Below are positions 1-5,086 of a stretch of DNA of 31,922 bases, piece by piece. This DNA is from a virus. Made by a program: the position numbers and the translations under genes. Numbering within the stretch: position 1 is the first letter of the stretch; each line of letters starts with the position of its first letter. The DNA lies in IMG/VR virus record IMGVR_UViG_3300042535_000009, positions 1-31,922 of that record; one strand, given 5' to 3'. The notes below the pieces were generated by a model, which saw only the letters and a program-made list of their open reading frames with translations, did no database searches and had not been told where the DNA came from.

Positions 1-354
1 GGCATCGGCATCGGCGGCGGCATAGGCGGCAGCACCGGCGGCGGCATAGGCATTTTCTTGAGTAGGATTTAAAATATATTTTTTCGCCGCTTCAATTGCC
101 AATCTCGGTCGTTTATCATCTGGATATTTTTTTTCAAATATATCAATAACTTGTTCCGCCGCGAATACTGCATATTTAATTAAATCAATCTTGTTTAATT
201 TTTCTGTTATATACCAATTTGCAAAAACAAAATTATCGCTTTTAATTATTTGGTCAATTAAATTTTTTATCGATTTATTTTTTTGATCTTTAAACCAGTC
301 AATACCCGGTTGACACGCATTCATCGATCTTAATTCTTTTAACGTAATTCTCAT
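1..354 (-). CDS. Imm-5-like putative immunity-family protein, C-terminus cut by window edge
   Basis: The first 118 residues are present and the reading frame is still open at base 1, so the C-terminus is missing. The body ends in FEKKYPDDKRPRLAIEAAKK (residues 73-92) and then passes into an Ala-rich tail with Tyr, Asp and Gly (from residue 101). From memory of the family, this layout matches phage and bacterial proteins labelled 'putative immunity protein' (Imm-5-like), which carry an AEQV..FEKKYPDD.RPRKAIEAA core and long AYAA tails. What they do in phages is not established. The start ATG shares ATGA with the stop of the upstream 52-residue gene. The tail DNA is GC-rich and repetitive, unlike the rest of the gene, and the contig ends inside it. 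An immunity role is only a family label. Confidence 0.7.
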   Translation of the reverse strand, partial: MRITLKELRSMNACQPGIDWFKDQKNKSIKNLIDQIIKSDNFVFANWYITEKLNKIDLIKYAVFAAEQVIDIFEKKYPDDKRPRLAIEAAKKYILNPTQENAYAAAGAAAYAAADADA

Positions 355-509
355 TTATAACTCCTTCTTATTCCGTCTATTTTTTTAACATACTTTTCAA
401 ACTCGGTCTTTCTCGACTTTGCACGCGGAGCATCCGACATTGTAAAGTCGATATAATCAACCTTTTTTTGAAAAAGGCTTTTAAACCAAAACTTAATTTT
501 ACTCAACAT
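351..509 (-). CDS. Small basic hypothetical protein (52 aa)
   Basis: The protein starts MLSKIKFWFKSLF and is rich in Lys, Arg and aromatic residues; it has no Cys pairs and no clear membrane segment. I chose the ATG one base after the upstream stop because AAAGGAAT lies just before it at good spacing. The frame stays open further upstream, but that would run through the neighbouring gene. The stop overlaps the start of the Imm-5-like gene by four bases. The N-terminal amphipathic stretch could touch membrane. No function recognised. Confidence 0.55.
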   Translation of the reverse strand: MLSKIKFWFKSLFQKKVDYIDFTMSDAPRAKSRKTEFEKYVKKIDGIRRSYK

Positions 510-510
510 G

Positions 511-723
511 TTAATTCCTTTCTTCAAATATACTTGCATTGCAAATACCCGAAAATATTTGATGATCTTCCATTTTATTTGATCTGGCTTTTTCAAGTAT
601 TGCAACTTCTTCAAGTCTGTTTTGTTTTTTTAGAGAAAATATCTTTTGTTGATATTGAAAGGCGGCAAAGATTGCTTCATGAGCCATGCTGGTATTTTTT
701 ATAATCGGCATATAGTTTGTCAT
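511..723 (-). CDS. Small hypothetical protein (70 aa)
   Basis: A mostly helical, charged protein with no recognised motif. Its centre (FQYQQKIFSLKKQNRLEEV) looks like an amphipathic or short coiled-coil helix. An AAGAAAGAAAA stretch before the ATG is a weak purine-rich ribosome site. It is the second gene of the leftward operon that starts at the strong promoter near 1076-1103. It is followed after one base by the next gene. Function unknown; it may be a phage-specific accessory protein. Confidence 0.5.
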   Translation of the reverse strand: MTNYMPIIKNTSMAHEAIFAAFQYQQKIFSLKKQNRLEEVAILEKARSNKMEDHQIFSGICNASIFEERN

Positions 724-745
724 ATAATTTTCTTTCTTATAACCG

Positions 746-787
746 ACCGGATACAGGCAATCCGGTTTCGTCTCAATTTTCAGAGAC
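746..787. other. Two adjacent inverted repeats in an 82-base gene gap
   Basis: ACCGGAT (746-752) pairs with ATCCGGT (760-766) over a 7-base loop. GTCTC (770-774) pairs with GAGAC (783-787) over an 8-base loop. They fill the gap between the 62- and 70-residue genes. Neither is followed by a T-run on either strand, so a classical terminator is doubtful. mRNA processing, stability or an operator are alternatives. Confidence 0.35.
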
Positions 788-805
788 TCATCAGGGTTAT
801 TTATA

Positions 806-994
806 TTAAATAAAACCTATTATTTTTCTTATTTCTTTGTTTTCATATTCGATTGCAGCATCCAAGGATGCAAAAGACTTTTCAGAGTAATCCGAGGTCT
901 TAATATCAGTCGCAATAATACCGTTATTACTTTCGTAAGATGATATTTTAATCTTGCTATTATTTTCAACGACCTTCCAAAAAGTTTTACTCAT
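806..994 (-). CDS. Small hypothetical protein (62 aa), first gene of the left-end operon
   Basis: The 62-residue protein begins MSKTFWKVVENN and ends in the helical run ASLDAAIEYENKEIRKIIGF. AGGAGATTGT before the ATG is a very good ribosome site. It looks like a small alpha/beta fold with a C-terminal helix, but no family is recognised. It is the first gene behind the best promoter in the window and has a structured leader of about 75 bases, which suggests early and strong expression. Phage genes in this position are often host-takeover or regulatory proteins; that is inference only. Confidence 0.6.
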   Translation of the reverse strand: MSKTFWKVVENNSKIKISSYESNNGIIATDIKTSDYSEKSFASLDAAIEYENKEIRKIIGFI

Positions 995-1027
995 ACAATC
1001 TCCTGCGTTTAACGTCCACCGACTTTT

Positions 1028-1065
1028 CAGATTTACAAGAAATCTGCGAGATGTTTTTCAATCTC
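1028..1065 (-). other. Tandem hairpins in the 5' leader of the leftward operon
   Basis: In the minus-strand transcript GAGAT/ATCTC (loop of 8, plus-strand 1048-1065) is followed almost at once by CAGATTT/AAATCTG (loop of 5, 1028-1046). They lie between the predicted start point near 1069 and the ribosome site of the 62-residue gene. Hairpins at the 5' end often protect an mRNA. A repressor site in DNA is the alternative. Confidence 0.4.
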
Positions 1066-1075
1066 TATACTATAT

Positions 1076-1103
1076 ATTATAGTCCTTTTTTCTTATTTGT
1101 CAA
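1076..1103 (-). promoter_or_regulatory. Strong sigma70-type promoter, leftward
   Basis: On the minus strand TTGACA (1098-1103) and TATAAT (1076-1081) are both perfect hexamers with a 16-base spacer. Transcription would start near 1069 and read into the 62-residue gene with a leader of about 75 bases. It faces away from the plus-strand promoter at 1158-1186. Confidence 0.8.
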
Positions 1104-1110
1104 CATTTTT

Positions 1111-1141
1111 TTTAATAATTTTTAATAATTTTTTATTATTA
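1111..1141. promoter_or_regulatory. AT-rich repeat between divergent promoters, possible operator
   Basis: A 10-base unit TTTAATAATT occurs twice head to tail (1111-1130). TAATAAT (1123-1129) is mirrored by ATTATTA (1135-1141). The block sits between the two divergent -35 boxes. It could bind the ribbon-helix-helix protein encoded just downstream, or act as an UP element. The sequence is low-complexity, so chance symmetry is possible. Confidence 0.35.
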
Positions 1142-1157
1142 TTTTTAGTGAAAATAC

Positions 1158-1186
1158 TTGACTTTTTTATGCTAATGATTTATATT
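1158..1186 (+). promoter_or_regulatory. Sigma70-type promoter for the rightward operon
   Basis: TTGACT (1158-1163) and TATATT (1181-1186) are 17 bases apart. The predicted start near 1193 leaves a leader of about 14 bases carrying the AAAGGA ribosome site (1195-1200) before the ATG at 1207. Confidence 0.75.
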
Positions 1187-1206
1187 GGATATTGAAAGGA
1201 TACATT

Positions 1207-1758
1207 ATGTGTAAGTTTTTTAGTGCCGTAGTTACAAAAGAAAATATTTACTTTGATTATGATCTTGATTCTCATGAGGATATTATTAAAAAATTTCAAT
1301 TAAAAGAAGGAAGTGAATATCGGGGGTTTGAATTATGCAGGGTTGAATTATTGCCAGAAGACAATAATGTTTTTAATCATGATATGGATAATTGGCATCT
1401 TGTTATCGATCAAGATATTAAACCAGATTGGATTAAAGAAGAACATATTGAAAAAGAAATGAAGATAAAATTACATGAGGTAATTTCCAATCGATTTATT
1501 TTAAATTTTAAAAAAGAAATTTCTTACGGACGTTGGTTTGTTTCCGGCAATGCTAAGATCGATTATGTTTATGGCGATGCTAAGATCTATTATGTTTCCG
1601 GTGATGCAATAATAAATAGTTTTGCGGATAATTATAAAATAACCTCTAATATCGCAGATAACGCGATAGTGATTAAAAGATCAAATGATAAAATATTTAT
1701 CCAAACTAAAATGGGCAAAATAGAAAATATTTTTGATTTACAAAAAGGAAAATTATGA
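1207..1758 (+). CDS. MCKFF-type phage protein with short tandem repeats (183 aa)
   Basis: This is the lead gene of the only rightward operon. I start it at the ATG behind AAAGGA; an in-frame TTG five codons upstream would fall on the predicted transcription start. The N-terminal part (MCKFFSAVVTKENIYFDYDL) resembles a group of phage proteins I have seen that begin the same way and have short repeated tails. Residues around 114-139 hold a 9-residue repeat, G[N/D]AKI.YV, which looks like a small right-handed beta-helix or pentapeptide-like stack. No enzyme motif is visible. The stop overlaps the start of the next gene (ATGA). The function of the group is unknown. Confidence 0.7.
   Translation: MCKFFSAVVTKENIYFDYDLDSHEDIIKKFQLKEGSEYRGFELCRVELLPEDNNVFNHDMDNWHLVIDQDIKPDWIKEEHIEKEMKIKLHEVISNRFILNFKKEISYGRWFVSGNAKIDYVYGDAKIYYVSGDAIINSFADNYKITSNIADNAIVIKRSNDKIFIQTKMGKIENIFDLQKGKL
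1546..1626 (+). repeat. 27-base tandem coding repeat
   Basis: Two close copies (1546-1572 and 1573-1599) and a degenerate third encode nine-residue units GNAKIDYVY, GDAKIYYVS and GDAIINSFA. Copies one and two differ at only a few bases, so the duplication is recent or kept similar by slippage. The unit is a multiple of three, so copy change would keep the frame. Confidence 0.7.
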
Positions 1759-1907
1759 TACAAAAAATTGTTAAAAGCGTATCGTTTACAAGTGAAATTA
1801 TTAACGATATAGAAAAGATCGCTATAAAGGAAAATCGAAGTTTTTCTAATGCGACAAGATTTCTATTGAATTTGGCAATTAAAGAATACTGGAAAAAGAA
1901 AGGATAG
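1755..1907 (+). CDS. Ribbon-helix-helix (Arc/CopG-like) DNA-binding protein, 50 aa
   Basis: The protein fits an RHH fold: a short strand at residues 5-12 (IVKSVSFT), helix 1 at about 13-27, a turn at NRSFSNA, and helix 2 at about 31-47 (SNATRFLLNLAIKEYWKKK). Such proteins bind DNA as dimers through the N-terminal strands and usually repress their own promoter. The ATG overlaps the preceding stop (ATGA), so it is translationally coupled to the 183-residue gene. It is the only visible transcription regulator in the window, and the divergent promoter region just upstream has suitable repeats. Its length is typical of Arc/CopG family members. The target site is inferred. Confidence 0.7.
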   Translation: MIQKIVKSVSFTSEIINDIEKIAIKENRSFSNATRFLLNLAIKEYWKKKG

Positions 1908-1912
1908 AAATT

Positions 1913-2035
1913 ATGATTTTTATGATAATAGTTTTATTTATAATAAGCATAAGTATAATTTTTGCAAATATTATTGATGGAAATTATACTAAAAAAAACC
2001 AACATGACCCTCAAGATAATGATGACTTTATCTAA
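1913..2035 (+). CDS. Single-pass membrane microprotein (40 aa)
   Basis: Residues 2-18 are almost purely Ile, Met, Val, Leu and Phe (IFMIIVLFIISISIIF), a clear membrane segment. A short acidic tail follows (DPQDNDDF). AAAGGA stands about ten bases before the ATG. It lies five bases after the RHH gene. The N-in or N-out orientation cannot be told. Small phage membrane proteins of this type include superinfection-exclusion factors and holin-like peptides, but nothing here decides. Confidence 0.55.
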   Translation: MIFMIIVLFIISISIIFANIIDGNYTKKNQHDPQDNDDFI

Positions 2036-2050
2036 TTATAAGGATATTTT

Positions 2051-2224
2051 ATGATGAATAACATATCAGCATTCCCGCCCGTGACATGCCGTCAATGTGG
2101 TATTATATTAGCCATGCATGGCGATGACTTTGAAAAGAAAAAAGAACTTATAAGTAACACATGTATTACTTGTATATACAATCCAGATGGATGTTTTAAG
2201 TTTGATTATAAGGAAAAGAAATGA
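2051..2224 (+). CDS. Small zinc-ribbon protein (57 aa)
   Basis: Two CxxC knuckles are spaced for a zinc ribbon: C13-x2-C16 (CRQC) and C38-x2-C41 (CITC), with a further Cys at 48. An AGGATATTTT ribosome site precedes two adjacent ATGs. The stop shares ATGA with the next gene. Zinc ribbons this small bind nucleic acid or protein partners. The exact role is unknown. Confidence 0.6.
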   Translation: MMNNISAFPPVTCRQCGIILAMHGDDFEKKKELISNTCITCIYNPDGCFKFDYKEKK

Positions 2225-2550
2225 AAATAAATTTTGATAAAATTGAAAATGAGTGCCCAAAAAGTTATGAAAGATTTATTATGTTTATAAAAAAACGCTA
2301 TCCGCTATTGTCATGGTTAACAGTTGATCATGATTTAAACGATGCTAATTTACCAATTTGCTTTTGTGACTTCGTGGATTTCTTTGATAGTGAGGGGATA
2401 ATAATAACTATTTTATATGATATATGTTGGTTAATTGAAATATGGATAAATAAAAACAGACTTGAGTATTCCGCAAATGATATTGATACTCGTTACGAAG
2501 CGCAAATCAAAGCGGTATACAAGGCGTTTGAAATAATGGAGGGGATATGA
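2221..2550 (+). CDS. Hypothetical phage protein (109 aa)
   Basis: An acidic, aromatic-rich protein with the core CFCDFVDFFDSEGIIITILY (residues 48-67) and a C-terminal helix (RYEAQIKAVYKAFEIME). I have seen similar FCDFVDFFDSEGI-type proteins in gut phages, always without assigned function. It is coupled by ATGA to the zinc-ribbon gene before it and to the coiled-coil gene after it, so it belongs to the same operon. No catalytic motif or membrane segment is evident. Confidence 0.6.
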   Translation: MKINFDKIENECPKSYERFIMFIKKRYPLLSWLTVDHDLNDANLPICFCDFVDFFDSEGIIITILYDICWLIEIWINKNRLEYSANDIDTRYEAQIKAVYKAFEIMEGI

Positions 2551-2885
2551 TAAAAGATATTGTTGAAAAGATAAATGATAAAATAAAATACTCAAAAAAA
2601 AGATTAGATGATATTAAAAATGAATATGTATTAACAAATGAATTATCGTTTTTGCAGGATTATCACTCTGATATTATTTCAGTATTAGAGTGGTTATCAT
2701 GTGACCTTGAAAAAGAGGCTGAACTTCAGGAAGAAATGGCGAAGGCTTTGATTGAAAATAATTCGTTATTTGATGTATTATATGATAACGAAGAAATGTT
2801 CGATAAAGAAATATTAGCACTATATCGAAAAAATAAAGCCATACTCGAAAAATATTACAACAAATCACGGGATGAAATAAAATGA
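2547..2885 (+). CDS. Helical/coiled-coil hypothetical protein (112 aa)
   Basis: The sequence is rich in Glu, Lys, Leu and Ile throughout and has long amphipathic stretches, for example LEKEAELQEEMAKALIENN (residues 54-72), so it is probably an all-helical bundle or coiled coil. No known domain is seen. GGAGGG lies before the ATG, within the end of the previous gene. A very short reading frame (17 codons) overlaps its stop. It could be an antirepressor-like or scaffold-type small protein; function unknown. Confidence 0.55.
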   Translation: MIKDIVEKINDKIKYSKKRLDDIKNEYVLTNELSFLQDYHSDIISVLEWLSCDLEKEAELQEEMAKALIENNSLFDVLYDNEEMFDKEILALYRKNKAILEKYYNKSRDEIK

Positions 2886-2935
2886 AACTATTTAACTTTA
2901 TCAATATCTTTGTGACCGTTATAGTATTTCATTAA
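2882..2935 (+). CDS. Possible 17-residue hydrophobic peptide
   Basis: The ATG shares ATGA with the preceding stop. The peptide (MKLFNFINIFVTVIVFH) is nearly all hydrophobic. Coupling and composition are the only support; it may be chance. The rest of the 93-base gap up to 2979 shows nothing else clear. Confidence 0.2.
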   Translation: MKLFNFINIFVTVIVFH

Positions 2936-2978
2936 GTCGCTGTAAAAAATGGCTTGAGTTACAAGAGGGGAAGAATAA

Positions 2979-3170
2979 ATGAAGTATTTAATATTTTTTT
3001 GCGGAATGATATTTTCGCTATGCCTTGAAGCGTTATTTCAAGATATTTTAGGCGTTGATGGGTATTGCGACTTTGTACGATCTGTATGGGTTTCACCGCC
3101 ATATGGAACTGTTTTTATTATTTTATTAGCGACTGTGGTTTGTATTATTTTTTCAAAAATAAAAAGATAA
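2979..3170 (+). CDS. Small two-pass membrane protein (63 aa), last gene of the rightward operon
   Basis: There are two hydrophobic segments, residues 3-20 (YLIFFCGMIFSLCLEALF) and 42-59 (YGTVFIILLATVVCIIFS), joined by a polar loop, and a basic end (KIKR). AGAGGGGAAG lies before the ATG. The stop codon directly abuts the stop codon of the leftward 191-residue gene, so the two operons meet with no spacer and no terminator. Phage membrane proteins like this may be holin-like or exclusion proteins; there is no specific evidence. Confidence 0.55.
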   Translation: MKYLIFFCGMIFSLCLEALFQDILGVDGYCDFVRSVWVSPPYGTVFIILLATVVCIIFSKIKR

Positions 3171-3746
3171 CTACTCATCAACTGATAACCCACGTGATTT
3201 TTTGAATATATTAGTAAATTCTTTGATGAGAAATTCTTTTGTATTTTGATCACTATTCATCTCATCGTTAAAGTCTTGCCATTTAACGGAATAGTTTAAC
3301 CAGTTATCAGCGAGCCAGGTCGATTGAAAAGCCTTAATATTTTGCACTCTCATTTCGACACTTGTTTTTTTATCGTCATTTTGAATTACTTCCTTAATCC
3401 GGTCGTGGATGCGATACCAAAAAAGACTGATCATAGTATCAAATATTCGTACTTCGCGATTATGATGATCTACATCGCCTGTCGCGGATAATTGACGATA
3501 TAGAGTCTCAAAAGTATCTTTGAGTCTTACTTTTACCTCATCTAATACGCATTCTACGTATTGCATGGTCATAGGGAATTTTTTTTTCGGAAATAAATTT
3601 ATTGTCCATTTTCCAAAAACAATATTTAGTCCGTCGAATAGTTTGCTAATCACAACTAATACTATAATCGCAACAATGGGTAAAAGAATAATTTCAATAA
3701 TAATAAGTGGTATTTGTACGCCTAATATTGTCAAAACTACCTCCAT
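3171..3746 (-). CDS. Membrane-anchored hypothetical protein (191 aa)
   Basis: Residues 2-36 are strongly hydrophobic and may form one long or two short membrane segments. The rest is a soluble, charged, helical domain containing the motifs FWYRIHDRI and DNWLNYSVKW. No enzyme motif is seen. It closes the leftward lysis-region operon, and its N-terminus overlaps the upstream 101-residue membrane gene by ten bases. The position after holin and spanin-like genes suggests a membrane or lysis-related task, but it is not a recognised endolysin. Confidence 0.5.
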   Translation of the reverse strand: MEVVLTILGVQIPLIIIEIILLPIVAIIVLVVISKLFDGLNIVFGKWTINLFPKKKFPMTMQYVECVLDEVKVRLKDTFETLYRQLSATGDVDHHNREVRIFDTMISLFWYRIHDRIKEVIQNDDKKTSVEMRVQNIKAFQSTWLADNWLNYSVKWQDFNDEMNSDQNTKEFLIKEFTNIFKKSRGLSVDE

Positions 3747-4042
3747 ACCGATATTGTTAATGTGTTATAAATCGTTAGAACTATAAAAGTAAAACTAAAT
3801 GCCCATCGAAATATTTTTTTTAACGTCCATCGCTTATCTTCATTTTGTTTTAATTCTAACGCTTTCTTAACTTCGTCTTGAGCTTTTATTATGACTTTAT
3901 TTTGATCTAATACAATCATTACAAGATTTAATATTCTTTCAACATCTTTATCTTTTGGAATATTATTTATCATGTTGCATGTATATTCATTTGTTTGATT
4001 ACAAACTTCTTTAATTATTTCCGCTCTTTCCTCTTTTGTCAT
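3737..4042 (-). CDS. Helical protein with C-terminal membrane anchor (101 aa)
   Basis: The first 75 residues are charged and helical (MTKEERAEIIKEVCNQTNEY). Residues 80-96 (IFRWAFSFTFIVLTIYN) form one membrane segment, so it is a tail-anchored protein. AAGGACATGAAAA stands before the ATG. It overlaps the 42-residue gene before it and the 191-residue membrane gene after it. It sits in the lysis cassette and could be an antiholin or accessory membrane factor, which is inference from position. Confidence 0.5.
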   Translation of the reverse strand: MTKEERAEIIKEVCNQTNEYTCNMINNIPKDKDVERILNLVMIVLDQNKVIIKAQDEVKKALELKQNEDKRWTLKKIFRWAFSFTFIVLTIYNTLTISVWR

Positions 4043-4139
4043 TTTTCATGTCCTTATAGTAATTTTTGAAATATTTCCATATTTCATACGCATTATGATC
4101 TTTATTCCAATCAGGCTTATTATCTTTTACAACTTCCAT
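4011..4139 (-). CDS. Small charged hypothetical protein (42 aa)
   Basis: A 42-residue frame starting MEVVKDNKPDWNKDHNAYEI and ending in a basic stretch (KNDKRGKSGNN). It overlaps the end of the 150-residue signal-peptide protein by 13 bases and the start of the 101-residue gene by 32 bases. The ribosome site is weak. It tiles the space between two likely genes, but it could be an accidental frame. Confidence 0.35.
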   Translation of the reverse strand: MEVVKDNKPDWNKDHNAYEIWKYFKNYYKDMKNDKRGKSGNN

Positions 4140-4579
4140 ACAAATCCATACTTGTCATAATATCCATTGCATAATACCGCCAATACAATAATAACAATTA
4201 CACATCCAATCAATAATATCCCCGCAATGGGAAATAAAATCTTCAAAGATAATTTCATCAAATTATTCTGGATTGCCATACTTTTCAAGTCTTTCGATAA
4301 GTCGTTTATCGATGTCTTCAAGTCGCTTAATTCTATCTCGGCTTGCGTTAATGCTGTCTGTAAGTTGTTGATTGATTGTAATTGCCTCTTTAACAAATCG
4401 CTTTGCTTCATAAAATCCAGTTTCAATGCTTCGTAAATGTTCATTCGCGATTTTAACGTGTTGATTAAATATTGATACTCGCTTTTCGGTATAGAAATAG
4501 ACTCTGACTCCGCTTGCAATTGCGCCGATGATAAAACAAACAACTCCAATAATAATATAAATAACAATTTTCTTAACAT
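4127..4579 (-). CDS. Signal peptide / coiled coil / C-terminal TM protein, spanin-like (150 aa)
   Basis: An N-terminal signal peptide (residues 1-23, MLRKLLFILLLELFVLSS followed by AQLQA) has no lipobox Cys. A long amphipathic coiled-coil stretch (about 33-105, with LKRQLQSINNLQTALTQAEI) follows, then a C-terminal membrane segment (about 112-137). This is the layout of a u-spanin, except that u-spanins start with a lipoprotein signal. The ATG lies four bases after the start of an i-spanin-like gene in another frame, and the two share about 317 bases. Spanins join the inner and outer membranes to finish lysis. Both frames look protein-like. Role inferred. Confidence 0.55.
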   Translation of the reverse strand: MLRKLLFILLLELFVLSSAQLQAESESISIPKSEYQYLINTLKSRMNIYEALKLDFMKQSDLLKRQLQSINNLQTALTQAEIELSDLKTSINDLSKDLKSMAIQNNLMKLSLKILFPIAGILLIGCVIVIIVLAVLCNGYYDKYGFVWKL

Positions 4580-4583
4580 TCAT
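4263..4583 (-). CDS. i-spanin-like protein (Rz-type layout, 106 aa)
   Basis: An N-terminal signal-anchor (residues 5-30, IVIYIIIGVVCFIIGAIA) is followed by a charged periplasmic helix (about 33-100, including RDRIKRLEDIDKRLIERLE). This is the classic layout of an inner-membrane spanin such as lambda Rz, at the lower end of the usual length. Its ATG shares ATGA with the holin stop, and AAGGAAGT lies just upstream. It lies almost entirely inside the 150-residue gene in a different frame. In known pairs the embedded partner is an outer-membrane lipoprotein, but here the partner lacks a lipobox. Assigned by layout and neighbourhood, not by sequence similarity. Confidence 0.6.
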   Translation of the reverse strand: MNVKKIVIYIIIGVVCFIIGAIASGVRVYFYTEKRVSIFNQHVKIANEHLRSIETGFYEAKRFVKEAITINQQLTDSINASRDRIKRLEDIDKRLIERLEKYGNPE

Positions 4584-4912
4584 ATACTTCCTTGTTCATC
4601 TTGCTTATCTTTTGGTAATAGCAATTGAATTTTTTTCATAATTTCTTTTGACGCGACAGATATTGAAAAATTTATAAGTGAATTTATAACAATCCATTCA
4701 ATCGAAACATTGTTGAATAAAAAAGCAAATCCCACAGTAAATCCAATTCCGATTACTATAGCCGTAACAAGTGTATATATTCCTTTAATTTTAGGAAAAT
4801 AATTACAAATTATTTCAGTTATTATAAATACAAATATGCTCGCAAGTGGGTTAAATCCACGATTGCACAATTCATCATATATTTTAAAAATCGATGTGAT
4901 AATATCTATCAT
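4580..4912 (-). CDS. Phage holin (110 aa)
   Basis: A small membrane protein with hydrophobic segments at about residues 22-36 (ASIFVFIITEIICNY), 44-66 (IYTLVTAIVIGIGFTVGFAF) and 70-86, and a charged C-terminus (KKIQLLLPKDKQDEQ). Length and layout fit phage holins, which open the inner membrane at lysis. It sits directly before the spanin-like pair (ATGA overlap) and after the tail fibre gene, the usual late lysis position. No endolysin is next to it; the only candidate cell-wall enzyme seen is a C39-like protein far away at 29231. The exact holin family is not certain. Confidence 0.65.
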   Translation of the reverse strand: MIDIITSIFKIYDELCNRGFNPLASIFVFIITEIICNYFPKIKGIYTLVTAIVIGIGFTVGFAFLFNNVSIEWIVINSLINFSISVASKEIMKKIQLLLPKDKQDEQGSI

Positions 4913-5079
4913 TCTTTACCTGCCTTCATAATAACATATTCTTTGAGTTTTTTTGTAAATTGTTCTCGACAAAACTTTTTAACTTCCTGATCGAATAATT
5001 TATTTTTTATTGATTCATGATCGTTTTTAAAAGAAATTATTTTAATTGTTTCGTCTTCAAATATAAGTTTTATTTTCAT
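4909..5079 (-). CDS. Small charged hypothetical protein (56 aa)
   Basis: A 56-residue frame (MKIKLIFEDETIKIISFKND...) with a beta-type start and a basic helical end (VKKFCREQFTKKLKEYVI). It fills the gap between the fibre and holin genes exactly: it starts seven bases after the fibre stop and ends in an ATGA overlap with the holin. The ribosome site is weak, so translation probably depends on ribosomes arriving from the fibre gene. Function unknown; it might be a tail-tip chaperone or a lysis regulator by position. Confidence 0.5.
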   Translation of the reverse strand: MKIKLIFEDETIKIISFKNDHESIKNKLFDQEVKKFCREQFTKKLKEYVIMKAGKE

Positions 5080-5086
5080 AATGATT

